From: Streptomyces regalis
GTDB lineage: Bacteria > Actinomycetota > Actinomycetes > Streptomycetales > Streptomycetaceae
Length of the DNA: 64,000 nt
Reading direction: 5' to 3'
NCBI RefSeq assembly: GCF_001509475.1
Contig: NZ_LLZG01000364.1
Location: 1 to 64,000 of the forward strand
Numbering within the stretch: position 1 is the first letter of the stretch; every line of letters starts with the position of its first letter. The position numbers were made by a program, and so were the translations under genes. Of the stretch, positions 31,909 to 40,531 are shown piece by piece. The notes beneath the pieces are model-generated. The model was not told the DNA's origin and did not search any database. It saw only the letters and a list, made by a program, of their open reading frames with translations.

Positions 31909-33489
31909 CTAGCGAACGCCGGACGTGCTGAGCTTGCTCGGCGCTTCCGGCGTTTCGCATGCGCGCTCCGGAACCTCGACCCGGCGCAGTGTGACCGCCG
32001 CCAGCCCCGCCGCGCCCGCCAGCAGTACCGCCCCCGCGATCGCCGCCCCCTGCATTCCGCTGGTGAACGCCTCCCGCGCCGCCGTCGCCAGTCCCGGGAC
32101 CCGGTCGGCGACCGCCAGCGCTCCGCCCAGCGTCTCGTGCGCCACGTCCGGCGCCGACGCCGGGATCTCGTGACGGTAGATCGCCGTACCGATCGAGCCG
32201 AGGACGGCCATGCCGAGGGCGCCGCCGAACTCGGCGCCGGTCTCCATCAGGGAGGACGCGGAGCCCGCCCGTTCCACCGGGGCGGTGCCCATGGCCAGGT
32301 CCATGATCTGGGACATCACGATGACGCCGCCCACGGCGAGGACGGCGCACGCCGTCAGCACCAGCCACATCGAGTCCGTACCGGCGAAGGCCAGCAGCGA
32401 GAAGCCGGATGCGGCGATCGCGAAGCCCGCGGTGACGACGTGGGCGCGGTCGACGCCCTTGTGGACCAGACTGGTCGCCACCGGTGCGGCGGCCCCGATC
32501 GGCACCGACGGCAGCAGTGCCCACAGGGCCGCCTCCAGCGCGCTCTTGCCGAGCACCGACTGGATGTACTGCGTGGTGAAGTACGCCGAGCCCATGATGC
32601 CGAACGCCGAGACGAGGTTCAGGGCGACGGAGGGCCCGAAGCCCCGGCCACGGAACAGCGCTGGGTCGATCATCGGCGAGGCGGTGGTGCGCTGGCGGTG
32701 GACGAAGGCCGTCGCGAACAGCAGGCCGACGGTGATCGAGACGACGTAGCGGACGTTCCAGCCCTCGGAGGGGATCTCCTTCAGGCCGTAGATCACGGGG
32801 AGCACGGCCGCCATCGACAGCGGAACGCTCAGCCAGTCGAAGCGGCCGGGCGCGGGGTTCTTCGACTCGGGGAGCAGGACGGGGCCGAGCACCAGCAGCA
32901 AGGCCATCGCGGGCAGGTTGACGAGGAAGACCGAGCCCCACCAGAAGTACTCGACCAGCAGCCCGCTCATCACCGAGCCGAGCGCGATCCCGGCCGTCAT
33001 CACGCCGGACCACAGGCCGATCGCCTTCGCGCGCTGCGCCGGGTCGGTGAACATCGTGCGGAGTATGGCCATCGTCGCCGGCATCAGGGTCGCGCCGCCG
33101 ATGCCGAGGACCGCCCGGGCCGCGATCAGGGTCTCGGCGCTGTTCGCGTACGCCGCCACCAGCGAGGCCGTGCCGAACGCGGCGGCGCCGATCAGCAGGA
33201 GGCGGCGGTGGCCGATGCGGTCGCCGAGCGAGCCCATCGTCATCAGCAGGCCGGCCAGCACGAAGGCGTAGATGTCGAAGATCCACAGCTGCTGAGTGCC
33301 GCTCGGCTCCAGGTCCGCGCTGATCGCCGGGATCGCGAAGTACAGGACGGAGACGTCCATGGAGACCAGGAGCAGCGGAAGCATCAGCACGCCGAGGGCG
33401 GTCCTCCCCCAGAGGGGGGACCCCCAACGGCGGCCGGCTCGGGCGGGTGGCAGCGAGGGCGGGGCGGTGCTCGTCGGGTTCGTTGTCAT
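31909..33489 (-). CDS. MFS drug-efflux transporter, DHA2 (14-helix) family
   Basis: This 526-residue protein has about 14 hydrophobic segments. Motif A type LMTMGSLGDRIGHRRLLLIG lies between helices 2 and 3, and motif C-like GSVMSGLLVEYFWWGSVFLVN follows, as in QacA/EmrB-type proton antiporters. A Pro/Ala-rich N-terminus precedes the first helix. It is transcribed away from the TetR gene at 33573 and is its likely target. Export of a toxic or endogenous compound is expected, but the substrate is unknown. Its 3' end overlaps a hairpin shared with serA. Confidence 0.92.
   Translation of the reverse strand: MTTNPTSTAPPSLPPARAGRRWGSPLWGRTALGVLMLPLLLVSMDVSVLYFAIPAISADLEPSGTQQLWIFDIYAFVLAGLLMTMGSLGDRIGHRRLLLIGAAAFGTASLVAAYANSAETLIAARAVLGIGGATLMPATMAILRTMFTDPAQRAKAIGLWSGVMTAGIALGSVMSGLLVEYFWWGSVFLVNLPAMALLLVLGPVLLPESKNPAPGRFDWLSVPLSMAAVLPVIYGLKEIPSEGWNVRYVVSITVGLLFATAFVHRQRTTASPMIDPALFRGRGFGPSVALNLVSAFGIMGSAYFTTQYIQSVLGKSALEAALWALLPSVPIGAAAPVATSLVHKGVDRAHVVTAGFAIAASGFSLLAFAGTDSMWLVLTACAVLAVGGVIVMSQIMDLAMGTAPVERAGSASSLMETGAEFGGALGMAVLGSIGTAIYRHEIPASAPDVAHETLGGALAVADRVPGLATAAREAFTSGMQGAAIAGAVLLAGAAGLAAVTLRRVEVPERACETPEAPSKLSTSGVR
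31912..31958. terminator. bidirectional hairpin between serA and the MFS gene
   Basis: GCGAACGCCGGA (31912-31923) pairs with TCCGGCGTTTCGC (31946-31958) with one bulged T. The structure lies inside the last codons of the MFS gene and just after the serA stop, so it can serve both converging genes. Confidence 0.6.
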
Positions 33490-33518
33490 GGCGGTGAATG
33501 TACGCGCGTCCTAAACGC

Positions 33519-33557
33519 TTGTCTAGAACGGCTGTATAGGACGGGTGTATGGATCCG
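33519..33557. promoter_or_regulatory. three 13-bp direct repeats in TetR/MFS divergent promoter
   Basis: TTGTCTAGAACGG, CTGTATAGGACGG and GTGTATGGATCCG follow each other with a strict 13-bp period between the MFS start (33489) and the TetR start (33573). This suggests binding sites for the TetR protein on one face of the helix. TAGGGT at 33561-33566, seven bases before ATG 33573, could be a -10 element for a leaderless regulator transcript. Confidence 0.5.
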
Positions 33558-33572
33558 GAGTAGGGTGGTGCC

Positions 33573-34157
33573 ATGGGACACCGTGAGGATCTGCTCGAGG
33601 GAGCCAAGCGCTGCCTGCTGGCGAAGGGATTCGCGCGCACGACGGCGCGCGACATCGTCAAGGAGTCGGGGACCAACCTTGCGTCGATCGGCTACCACTA
33701 CGGCTCGAAGGGCGCGCTGCTGGCGCAGGCGTACGTGTCGCTGGTCGAGGAGGTGGGCGACGCCTTCGAGGGTGACGGGACCTCCGGGATCGGCGCCGAG
33801 CCCGGTTCGATCGAGCGGTTCCGGGAGGTGTGGTCGAACATCATCGGCACCATGCGGGATCCCGGCTCGGTGTGGCGCCTCAGCGTGGAGGTCATCACCA
33901 TGGGCGATCAGCTGCCCGAGGTGCGCGACCATCTGGCTCGGGCCCAGCTGGAGGCCGGCCGCGGCATCATCCCGCTGCTCATGGGCGGGCGGGAGCAGGA
34001 CGTCCAGGACGAGACCGTGGACACCCTCGGCAAGTTCTATCTGACCTTGATGACCGGACTCATCGCCCAGTGGACCTTCGACCCCAAAACCGCGCCCAGC
34101 GCGGAGCAGCTCACCGAAGGCTTGCGCCAGGTGATCGAGGCCGCTACGCGGAAATGA
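33573..34157 (+). CDS. TetR-family regulator of the divergent MFS gene
   Basis: This 194-residue regulator has an N-terminal HTH (TTARDIVKESGTNLASIGYHYG, split here as residues about 23-44) and a helical effector domain. It probably represses the DHA2 transporter at 31909-33489 and itself, as the repeats between the two genes indicate. No clear ribosome binding site precedes ATG 33573, in keeping with a leaderless message. Its 3' end overlaps the converging ABC ATPase gene by 14 nt. Confidence 0.9.
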   Translation: MGHREDLLEGAKRCLLAKGFARTTARDIVKESGTNLASIGYHYGSKGALLAQAYVSLVEEVGDAFEGDGTSGIGAEPGSIERFREVWSNIIGTMRDPGSVWRLSVEVITMGDQLPEVRDHLARAQLEAGRGIIPLLMGGREQDVQDETVDTLGKFYLTLMTGLIAQWTFDPKTAPSAEQLTEGLRQVIEAATRK

Positions 34158-34824
34158 CGTGCCCCTCGCGCATCTCGATCGCCCGGTCCGCGAAATGCCG
34201 TACGACCGCGCGGTCGTGGCAGATGAACAGGTAGCCGAGGCCGAGGTCGTCCTGGAGGTCGGCGAGCAGGTTCAGCACGCCGGCCCGCACGGAGGGATCG
34301 AGGGCCGACACCGGCTCGTCCAGGACCAGCAGGCGTGGCTCGGACGCCAGCGCGCGGGCGATTCCGGCGCGTTGGCACTGGCCACCGGAGAGTTCGTGCG
34401 GGTGGCGGTCGCCGTACGACGGGTCCAGGCCCACCCGGTCGAGGAGCTCGGCGACGCGGGCGGGGCCGTCGGTGCCGGTCCAGCGGCCCTGCACCTTCAG
34501 TGGTTCCGCCACGGCGTCGCGGATGCGGTGGCGGGGGCTGAGTGATCCGTACGGGTCCTGGAAGACGGGCTGCATACGCGGGCGAAGCGGGCGCAGCTCG
34601 CGTTCGGTGAGGGTGGTCAACTCCCGGCCCTCGAAGAGGACTTCACCGGCGTCCGGGCGGCGCAGCTGGAGGACGGCGAGGGCCGTGGAGGACTTGCCGC
34701 AGCCGGAGGGGCCGTTGAGGGCCAGGGTCTCGCCGGGGGCCAGGCTGAACGAGACGTGGTCGACGGCGGTCACGCCTCCGTAGCGGACCACGAGGTCGCG
34801 GACGTCGAGCAGAGCGTCACTCAT
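34144..34824 (-). CDS. peptide/metallophore ABC transporter ATP-binding protein, OppF type
   Basis: This 226-residue ATPase has Walker A GPSGCGKSS, signature LSGGQCQR and Walker B LLVLDEPVSALD, then H-loop ICHD. It is shorter than usual OppF/DppF (about 320) because it lacks the C-terminal oligopeptide-transporter extension. It is the last of four overlapping genes transcribed from 39050 down: binding protein, fused permease, OppD-like and OppF-like ATPases. The 4-nt overlap with the OppD-like gene indicates translational coupling. It powers import of the ligand bound by the lipoprotein. Confidence 0.9.
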   Translation of the reverse strand: MSDALLDVRDLVVRYGGVTAVDHVSFSLAPGETLALNGPSGCGKSSTALAVLQLRRPDAGEVLFEGRELTTLTERELRPLRPRMQPVFQDPYGSLSPRHRIRDAVAEPLKVQGRWTGTDGPARVAELLDRVGLDPSYGDRHPHELSGGQCQRAGIARALASEPRLLVLDEPVSALDPSVRAGVLNLLADLQDDLGLGYLFICHDRAVVRHFADRAIEMREGHVISA

Positions 34825-35810
34825 ACCTGTTCCTGTGCCCGTTCCTGTGCCTGTGCCTGTGCCTGGAACAACTTCGTCGCCGGGTGGGGGAGCTCCGCCC
34901 AGCGGTGACAGGAGACCAGGCGTCCCTCCACCTCCTGTGGCTCCGGTTCCTCCGTGCGGCAGGCGTCCGCCGCGAGCGGGCAGCGCGGGGCGAAGGCGCA
35001 GCCCGGCGGGAGTGCGCCCGGGGCGGGCGGGGTGCCGCGCAGGGCGGGGAGGCGGCGGCCAGGGGGTGCGTGCTGCGGGAGGGAGGCCAGCAGGCCCGCG
35101 GTGTACGGGGCGCGGGGGCGGCCCAGCACCTCCTCCGCCGGGCCGAGCTCGGTGAGGCGGCCGGCGTACATGACCAGCACGCGGTCCGCGTGGTCCCGTA
35201 CGACGTCCATGTCGTGGGTGACGAGTACGAGCGCGGCCCCCACCGCCTCCCGCTGCTCGGCGAGCACCCTCAGCACCTGGTCGCGGTGCTCCTCGTCCAG
35301 GGCGGTGGTGGGTTCGTCGGCGACGACGACGTCGGGTTCGTTGATCGTCGCCATGGCGATGACGGCGCGCTGCCGCATGCCACCGGAGTACTCGTGCGGA
35401 TACGCCCGTGCCTTGCCGGCGGCGTCCGGGATGCCGACCCGGTCGAGCGCGGCGATCGCCCGGGACCGGGCCTCCTTGCGGGAGACGCGGGCCACCGACC
35501 GTACGGCGGCGGCGAGTTGGTCGCCGACCGGGTGGACGGGGGACAGGGCGGACAGGGCGTCCTGCGGGACGAGGGAGATGCGGCGGCCGCGGTGGGCCGC
35601 GAGGTCCGGCTCGATCGTCCCGCTCGTCGACGCGCCCCGGGGCAGCATGTCCAGCAATGCCCGGGCCGTGAGGGACTTGCCGGCGCCCGACTCGCCGACG
35701 ATCGCCAGGACTTCGCGCGGGCGGACGTCGAAGGACAGGCCGCGTACGGCCTCGATCCCGTCGAAGGTGATCCGCAGGTCATGTACCGACAGCAGTGCGT
35801 CAGACGACAA
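34821..35810 (-). CDS. peptide/metallophore ABC transporter ATP-binding protein, OppD type
   Basis: This 329-residue ATPase has Walker A GESGAGKS, signature YSGGMRQR and Walker B VVVADEPTTALD. The C-terminal oligopeptide-transporter extension has the conserved cysteine motif GCAFAPRCPLAADAC, found in OppD/DppD/NikD relatives and known to bind an iron-sulfur cluster in some of them. The tail is a Gln/Glu/Ala repeat (QAQAQERAQEQ) encoded by a GCC/CTG-like tandem. It overlaps both neighbours (11 and 4 nt). Confidence 0.92.
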   Translation of the reverse strand: MSSDALLSVHDLRITFDGIEAVRGLSFDVRPREVLAIVGESGAGKSLTARALLDMLPRGASTSGTIEPDLAAHRGRRISLVPQDALSALSPVHPVGDQLAAAVRSVARVSRKEARSRAIAALDRVGIPDAAGKARAYPHEYSGGMRQRAVIAMATINEPDVVVADEPTTALDEEHRDQVLRVLAEQREAVGAALVLVTHDMDVVRDHADRVLVMYAGRLTELGPAEEVLGRPRAPYTAGLLASLPQHAPPGRRLPALRGTPPAPGALPPGCAFAPRCPLAADACRTEEPEPQEVEGRLVSCHRWAELPHPATKLFQAQAQAQERAQEQV

Positions 35811-37563
35811 CGGGGGCCTCTTTTCTCTGCTCCGTCGGAGCGGCTCGCCTTACCCTCCGGCCCTGCACGGCCGCCGCCCCCGACACCGCCAGCCCTGCCA
35901 AGAGGGCCAGCGCGACGGCCGGGGCGAGGGCTGCCCACGGGGCGCGTTCGACGTAGGCGCGGGACTCGTCGAGCAACAGACCCCACTCGGGGGTGGGTGG
36001 CTGGGCGCCCAGGCCCAGGAAGCCGAGGGAGGCCAGGGCGAGGGCGATGCCGGGCAGGCGCAGCAGGGCGTGGCGCGCGACCGGGGCGGCGACGGATGGC
36101 AGGACGTGCCGGGTGAGGATCCAGAACGGAGTCGCACCCATGGCCCGTTGGGCGGTCAGGAACGCGGACGCGCGTACTTCCTGCACCAGTGCCGCCGCGT
36201 GGGCGGACAGTGGCGGCCAGGAGATCAGGGCGACCGCGAGGGCCGCGCCGCCGGTGCCGGGTCCGGCCGCCGCGGCGACCAGGATGCCGACGATCACCGG
36301 GGGCAGGGCGTTGGCGATGTCGGCCGCGCCCGCCGCGATGCCGGGCAGGAAGCCCAGTGCGAGTGCGACGAGCAGGCTCAGCACACAGATGGCGGCGGCC
36401 GTGCCGACCGTCGAGGCGGCGCCATGGCCGAGCCGGGCGAGGACGTCGCGGCCGAGGGCGTCGGTGCCGAGCGGGTGCGCCCAGGAGGGGGCGGCGAGAC
36501 GGGCGTTGGTCTGCACGGTGTACGGGTCGCGCAGCAGGCCCCAGCCGATGGTCACGGCGAGGAAGGTGAACAGCGTCAACGGGATCGACGGGTGCGTACG
36601 GACCGGACGTGCCGGCGGCAGCGTCAGCCCGGCGTCACGCAGAGCGGGGCCCAGCAGCCGGCGCCGCACCGCCACCGCCAGCGCACCCGCGACCAGGCCG
36701 AGCAGCAGCAGCGCCAGGACGGAACCCTGGAGCAGCGGCAGGTCCTGCGACTTGGCCGCGCCGAGCGCCGTACGGCCGATTCCCGGCACCGCGAACACCA
36801 TCTCCACCGCGACCGCGCCGCCGGTCAGGCCGACGGCGACCATCCCGAACTGCGGAACCAGGGGCGGCAGCACGCGCTTGAGGGCGGCCGCCGAGATCCT
36901 CGTACGGCTCACTCCTGCGCCCCGCCACAGCTCCACCCACCGCTCGTCGAGCACGGCGGGCAGCGCGTCCGCGACCAGCCGGCCGAGCAGACCGCCCGCC
37001 GGGACGCCGAGGGCGATCGCGGGCAGCACCAGGTACTCGGGGCCTGCCCAGCCGGCCGTCGGCAGCCACCCCAGCCACACCCCGCACACCAGCAGCGCGA
37101 CCGTGGCCAGCAGGAACTCGGGCACGGCGGCCAGCATCGCGGCGAGCGCCCCGGCCGAGCCGCGTCCCCGCACCAGTACCGGCGCCACGAGCACGGCGGC
37201 CAGTACGACCGCCACGCCGAGCGCCGCGCCCATCAGGCCCAGGGACACCTGGAGGCCGGCGACGACCGACGGCAGGACGTCGGTCCCGGACACCCAGGAG
37301 GTGCCGAGGTCGCCGTGCAGCAGGTCCGAGGCCCAACTCCCCAGCAGGGAAAGGGGACCGGCGTCCAGGCCGAGGTCCTCGCGGATCGCGGACAGGGCCT
37401 CCTCGGTCGCCTCCTGCTCGGCCGACCGGGCGCGCAGCACGGTGAGCGCCGGGTCCCGGCGCGAGAGCCAGGGCAGCAGACCGACGGTGGCCAGGACGGC
37501 GACGAGGCAGACGAAGCGGGTCAGCCCGGCAGGACCGGCCAACTTCCTTACTGCGAGCTTCAC
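35800..37563 (-). CDS. fused two-domain ABC permease (DppB-DppC type)
   Basis: At 587 residues this is twice the size of a normal permease subunit, and it contains both halves of the translocation channel. The N-terminal half has DLLHGDLGTSW, an EAA loop (DERWVELWRGAGVSRTR) and VFAVPGIGRTALG, as in DppB/NikB. The C-terminal half, from about residue 330, has GTDALGRDVLARL, a second EAA loop (AQRAMGATPFWILTRHVLPS) and GLGAQPPTPEWG, as in DppC/NikC. In most Opp/Dpp/Nik/Cnt systems these are separate genes. It overlaps the binding-protein gene by 4 nt. Confidence 0.92.
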   Translation of the reverse strand: MKLAVRKLAGPAGLTRFVCLVAVLATVGLLPWLSRRDPALTVLRARSAEQEATEEALSAIREDLGLDAGPLSLLGSWASDLLHGDLGTSWVSGTDVLPSVVAGLQVSLGLMGAALGVAVVLAAVLVAPVLVRGRGSAGALAAMLAAVPEFLLATVALLVCGVWLGWLPTAGWAGPEYLVLPAIALGVPAGGLLGRLVADALPAVLDERWVELWRGAGVSRTRISAAALKRVLPPLVPQFGMVAVGLTGGAVAVEMVFAVPGIGRTALGAAKSQDLPLLQGSVLALLLLGLVAGALAVAVRRRLLGPALRDAGLTLPPARPVRTHPSIPLTLFTFLAVTIGWGLLRDPYTVQTNARLAAPSWAHPLGTDALGRDVLARLGHGAASTVGTAAAICVLSLLVALALGFLPGIAAGAADIANALPPVIVGILVAAAAGPGTGGAALAVALISWPPLSAHAAALVQEVRASAFLTAQRAMGATPFWILTRHVLPSVAAPVARHALLRLPGIALALASLGFLGLGAQPPTPEWGLLLDESRAYVERAPWAALAPAVALALLAGLAVSGAAAVQGRRVRRAAPTEQRKEAPVVV

Positions 37564-39050
37564 TTGACGTATGTGTCTGCGGTGACGAGCTCACGCTCAC
37601 GCGGGTCGTGGGCCGCGTCGACGACACCCGCGGCGTCGCCCTGGATCACGCGTTCGTGGAGCATCGGCACCGCCGCGTCCTGGGCGAGCACGGCGGCCTC
37701 GGCCTTGATGACCGCCTTGCGGCGGGCGTCGCCCGCCTGTGTCTCGCCGGCCTTCTTCAACTCGGCGTCCACGGAGGGGTCGGCGAGCTGGGAGAGGTTG
37801 AAGGAGCCGTCGGAGGCGAAGTCGCTGTACAGGTAGGCGACCGGGTCGCCGGAGTCGAGGACGGTGGCGCGGGAGAGGATGAACGCGTCGAACTTGCCCG
37901 CGAGGGCGTCGGATTCGATGTTCGCGTACTCGCGGACGTCGAGCTTCACCTTGAACCCGGCCTTCTGCAGCTGCTGCTGCAGTGCGGCGGCGACCTCGGG
38001 CAGTTCGGCGCGGTCCGTGAAGGTGCCGATGGTGATCGTCTTGCCGTTCGGCTTGCCCGCCTTGGTGTGCTTGACGGGCGTGCGCAGTCCGGCCGCCCAC
38101 GGCAGCGCGGGCCCGAGCAGTCCCTCGGCGACATCCGCCCGCCCCTCGTACACGCCCTCGACGAGCGACTCGGCGTCGATCGCCTCCCGGGCGGCGGCGC
38201 GCAGCGAGGCGTCCTTGAAGGCGCCCTTCTCGGTGTTCAGGTAGAGGGTGTTGGTGCGCGGCATCGGGACCTCGGTGATCAGGTCCTGGTCGAGGACGGC
38301 TGCTTGGGAGACCGGAATCGCCTCGACGATGTCGGCCTCGCCGGTGCGCAGGGCGGCGGCGCGGGCCGTCCCGTCCGGCACGAACGTGACGTCGATTCCC
38401 GGGGCCTTGGCCTTGCCGCCCCAGTAGGCGTCGTAGCGGTCGAGGGCGGCGGAGGAGGTGCCGTTGACCTTGACGAGTTCGAAGGGGCCGGTGCCGGCGC
38501 CGACGGGGTTCACCGTCTTCCCCTTGTAGGCCTTGGCGGCGAGGATCGCCAGCTGGGGCGAGCTCAGCCGCTGCGGGACGAGGGGGTCCTCGGTGCCGGT
38601 GGTGACGGTGACCGTGTCGGCGTCCTCGGCCTTCGCGGTCAGCTCCACGCCGTCGAGGATGCGGGGCTTGGGGGAGGCGGTGGCGGCCTTGGTGAGCGAC
38701 CGTACGACGGCGTCCGCGTCGAGCTTCGTGCCGTCGTGGAAGGTGACGCCGTCACGTATCTCGAAGGTCCAGGTACGGCCGGCCTGCTGCCACTTGGCGG
38801 CGAGGGCGGGCTGGGCGTCGCCTTCCTTGTCGAGCTTCACCAGGGTCTCGGCGGTCGACCAGCGCGACAGCTTGAACGCGTCGTCGCTCAGCGGGGACAG
38901 GCCCGATCGGGGCGGCTGCATGTGCGCCACGCGGATGCGCTTGCCGTCGGCGGCCGCCTCATCGGACCCCGCCGACGAGAAACAGCCGGTGAGCAGGGCG
39001 GAGGCCGCGGTGACCGCGGTCAGTGGGAGGAGACGGGCGGGGACGCGCAC
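37560..39050 (-). CDS. family 5 solute-binding lipoprotein of Zur-linked ABC importer
   Basis: This 496-residue substrate-binding lipoprotein has a signal peptide ending at Cys23 (ALLTGC). The body is of the DppA/NikA/CntA class (SBP_bac_5): TWTFEIRDGVTFHDGTKLDA, GTGPFELVK and NTLYLNTEKGAFKD are typical. GTG 39050 follows GGAGT. Peptides, nickel or opine metallophores are all bound by this class. The Zur-like box in the promoter (39108-39122) favours a zinc-linked ligand. A -10/-35 pair TTCTGA-18-TACGGT would place the box over the -35. First gene of the four-gene importer operon. Confidence 0.9.
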   Translation of the reverse strand: MRVPARLLPLTAVTAASALLTGCFSSAGSDEAAADGKRIRVAHMQPPRSGLSPLSDDAFKLSRWSTAETLVKLDKEGDAQPALAAKWQQAGRTWTFEIRDGVTFHDGTKLDADAVVRSLTKAATASPKPRILDGVELTAKAEDADTVTVTTGTEDPLVPQRLSSPQLAILAAKAYKGKTVNPVGAGTGPFELVKVNGTSSAALDRYDAYWGGKAKAPGIDVTFVPDGTARAAALRTGEADIVEAIPVSQAAVLDQDLITEVPMPRTNTLYLNTEKGAFKDASLRAAAREAIDAESLVEGVYEGRADVAEGLLGPALPWAAGLRTPVKHTKAGKPNGKTITIGTFTDRAELPEVAAALQQQLQKAGFKVKLDVREYANIESDALAGKFDAFILSRATVLDSGDPVAYLYSDFASDGSFNLSQLADPSVDAELKKAGETQAGDARRKAVIKAEAAVLAQDAAVPMLHERVIQGDAAGVVDAAHDPRERELVTADTYVK

Positions 39051-39107
39051 AGGGCACTCCGAGTAAAGGTGTGGTCAAAGGTTGAACGTGCACCGACCGT
39101 AGCATGA

Positions 39108-39122
39108 TGACAATCGTTTTCA
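39108..39122. promoter_or_regulatory. Zur-like box upstream of the ABC importer
   Basis: TGACAATCGTTTTCA is a 15-bp imperfect dyad agreeing at 13 of 15 positions with the TGAAAATCATTTTCA core of actinobacterial Zur (zinc uptake regulator) sites. It lies 58 nt upstream of the lipoprotein start and overlaps the stop codon of the PucR-type gene. It is the only AT-rich patch of this kind nearby. Confidence 0.7.
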
Positions 39123-40340
39123 GAAGCCGGGCCGTGCCCCCTTCAACACCATGTGCAGCAACAACCGGTCCTCCCCGTCGTCCAGGTCCAGGCCCGTGAG
39201 CTGTTCGACGCGGGAGAGGCGGTAGTACAGGGTCTGGCGGTGGATGCCGAGTTCGGCAGCCGTGCGGCCGGCCTGGCCCGCGCAGTCCAGGTAGACCTCG
39301 GCGGTGCGGGCGAGTTCGTGGTGGGCGGGGGAGAGGAGAGGGGCGACCGCGGGGTCGTGGAGCGCCTCCGGGGCGAGGGAGGTCAGCAGGCGGTACGGCC
39401 CGATGTGCGACCACTCGGCCACCGGTCCGAACCGCGGTTCCGCCAGCGCCGCGCGGGTCGCGGCCGACGCCTGCTGCCAGACGGTGGCCAGATCGGCGAG
39501 ACCGGAGCGCGGCTCGCCGAGGCCCGCCGCCACCCGTGCCCGGCCCTGCGTGAGCGGCCGGGACGGCGTCTGGGCCGGGCCTTCCTTCAGCAGCCGGGAC
39601 GCCGCGGCCAGCGCCGCCGTCCGCACTTCGGGTGAGCGCAGCCGTACGAGCACCGCAAGGCTCTGTCCGGTCTCCCCCCACGGCACCGTGCACAGTGCCG
39701 TCGCGTGCGGCACGGTACGCACGGACGGGGCGTCGTCGGGGTCCGCCGAGGGCCAGGGGGCCACGCAGACCACCGTATGGACGCCGTCCGCGCGTGCGCC
39801 CAGGGCCGTGCGCAGCTCGGCGACCGCCATGTCGCCCTGCCAGCCCCGCTCGGCGGTCAGCACCGCCCGCAGCTCCCGGCTCAGATCCGCTCCGTGCTGC
39901 GCCTCGTCCGCCAGCAGCGCGCCGATCCGCGCGGTCACGTCCATCGCCGCCGCGAGCTGCTGCTCGGTCGGGCCCGGATCGTCGTCGAGGAGCCAGACGT
40001 AGCCCAGCACCACACCCCGGTGGCGTACCGGGAGACAAATACGTCCGCGGTACACCCCGGCCTCCGGAGTCGGCGGGATGCGCACCGGGCCGGTCGCCCG
40101 CGTGATACCGAAGCCCTCGAACCAGGTCCGCACCGCCGACGTGGAGCGGCGCGTCAGGATCGAGCGGGTGCGGACCGGGTCCAGGGCGGACGCGTCGAGC
40201 TCGTCCTCGCTGTCGTACGCGCCGAAGGCGATCAGCTCGAAGTCCCGGTTCTCCAGCGTCGCGGGCGCGCCGAGTAGCTCCGAGAGCTCGTCGACCAGCT
40301 CCTGGTAGTCGTCCTTGCGGTCCTTGGATTCCGGCGTCAC
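39120..40340 (-). CDS. PucR-family regulator, probable proline-catabolism regulator
   Basis: GTG 40340 (GGGAG eight bases upstream) gives 406 residues; ATG 40358 or 40379 are alternatives. The C-terminal helix-turn-helix of the PucR/CdaR type reads [20 protein letters not shown] (about residues 370-390). The N-terminal two thirds form a GAF-like sensory region. It is transcribed away from proline dehydrogenase and pruA. PucR-type activators adjacent to putA/pruA are known in other Gram-positives (PutR of Bacillus), so control of proline use is likely. A perfect palindrome lies between the genes at 40408. Confidence 0.88.
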   Translation of the reverse strand: MTPESKDRKDDYQELVDELSELLGAPATLENRDFELIAFGAYDSEDELDASALDPVRTRSILTRRSTSAVRTWFEGFGITRATGPVRIPPTPEAGVYRGRICLPVRHRGVVLGYVWLLDDDPGPTEQQLAAAMDVTARIGALLADEAQHGADLSRELRAVLTAERGWQGDMAVAELRTALGARADGVHTVVCVAPWPSADPDDAPSVRTVPHATALCTVPWGETGQSLAVLVRLRSPEVRTAALAAASRLLKEGPAQTPSRPLTQGRARVAAGLGEPRSGLADLATVWQQASAATRAALAEPRFGPVAEWSHIGPYRLLTSLAPEALHDPAVAPLLSPAHHELARTAEVYLDCAGQAGRTAAELGIHRQTLYYRLSRVEQLTGLDLDDGEDRLLLHMVLKGARPGF

Positions 40341-40407
40341 CCGGGCATTCTCCCGCATTTCCGCGACGCCTTCATACATCTGTCTGAGATCTGCGGCACG
40401 GATGCGT

Positions 40408-40417
40408 GACAGCTGTC
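40408..40417. promoter_or_regulatory. palindrome between PucR gene and proline dehydrogenase
   Basis: GACAGCTGTC is a perfect 10-bp palindrome 124 nt upstream of the proline dehydrogenase start and 68 nt upstream of the regulator start. It is a candidate operator for the PucR-type protein. Confidence 0.4.
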
Positions 40418-40531
40418 GATGGCCGCCGTTCGGAGGGATCCTTAGGTTTCACGGTGGTTCTCCGTGCCGTACCCGGAACATCACTTATCGGGGTGTCGGC
40501 CGTCTTTCGGCTGTGTTTGTGGAGGTGCCCC

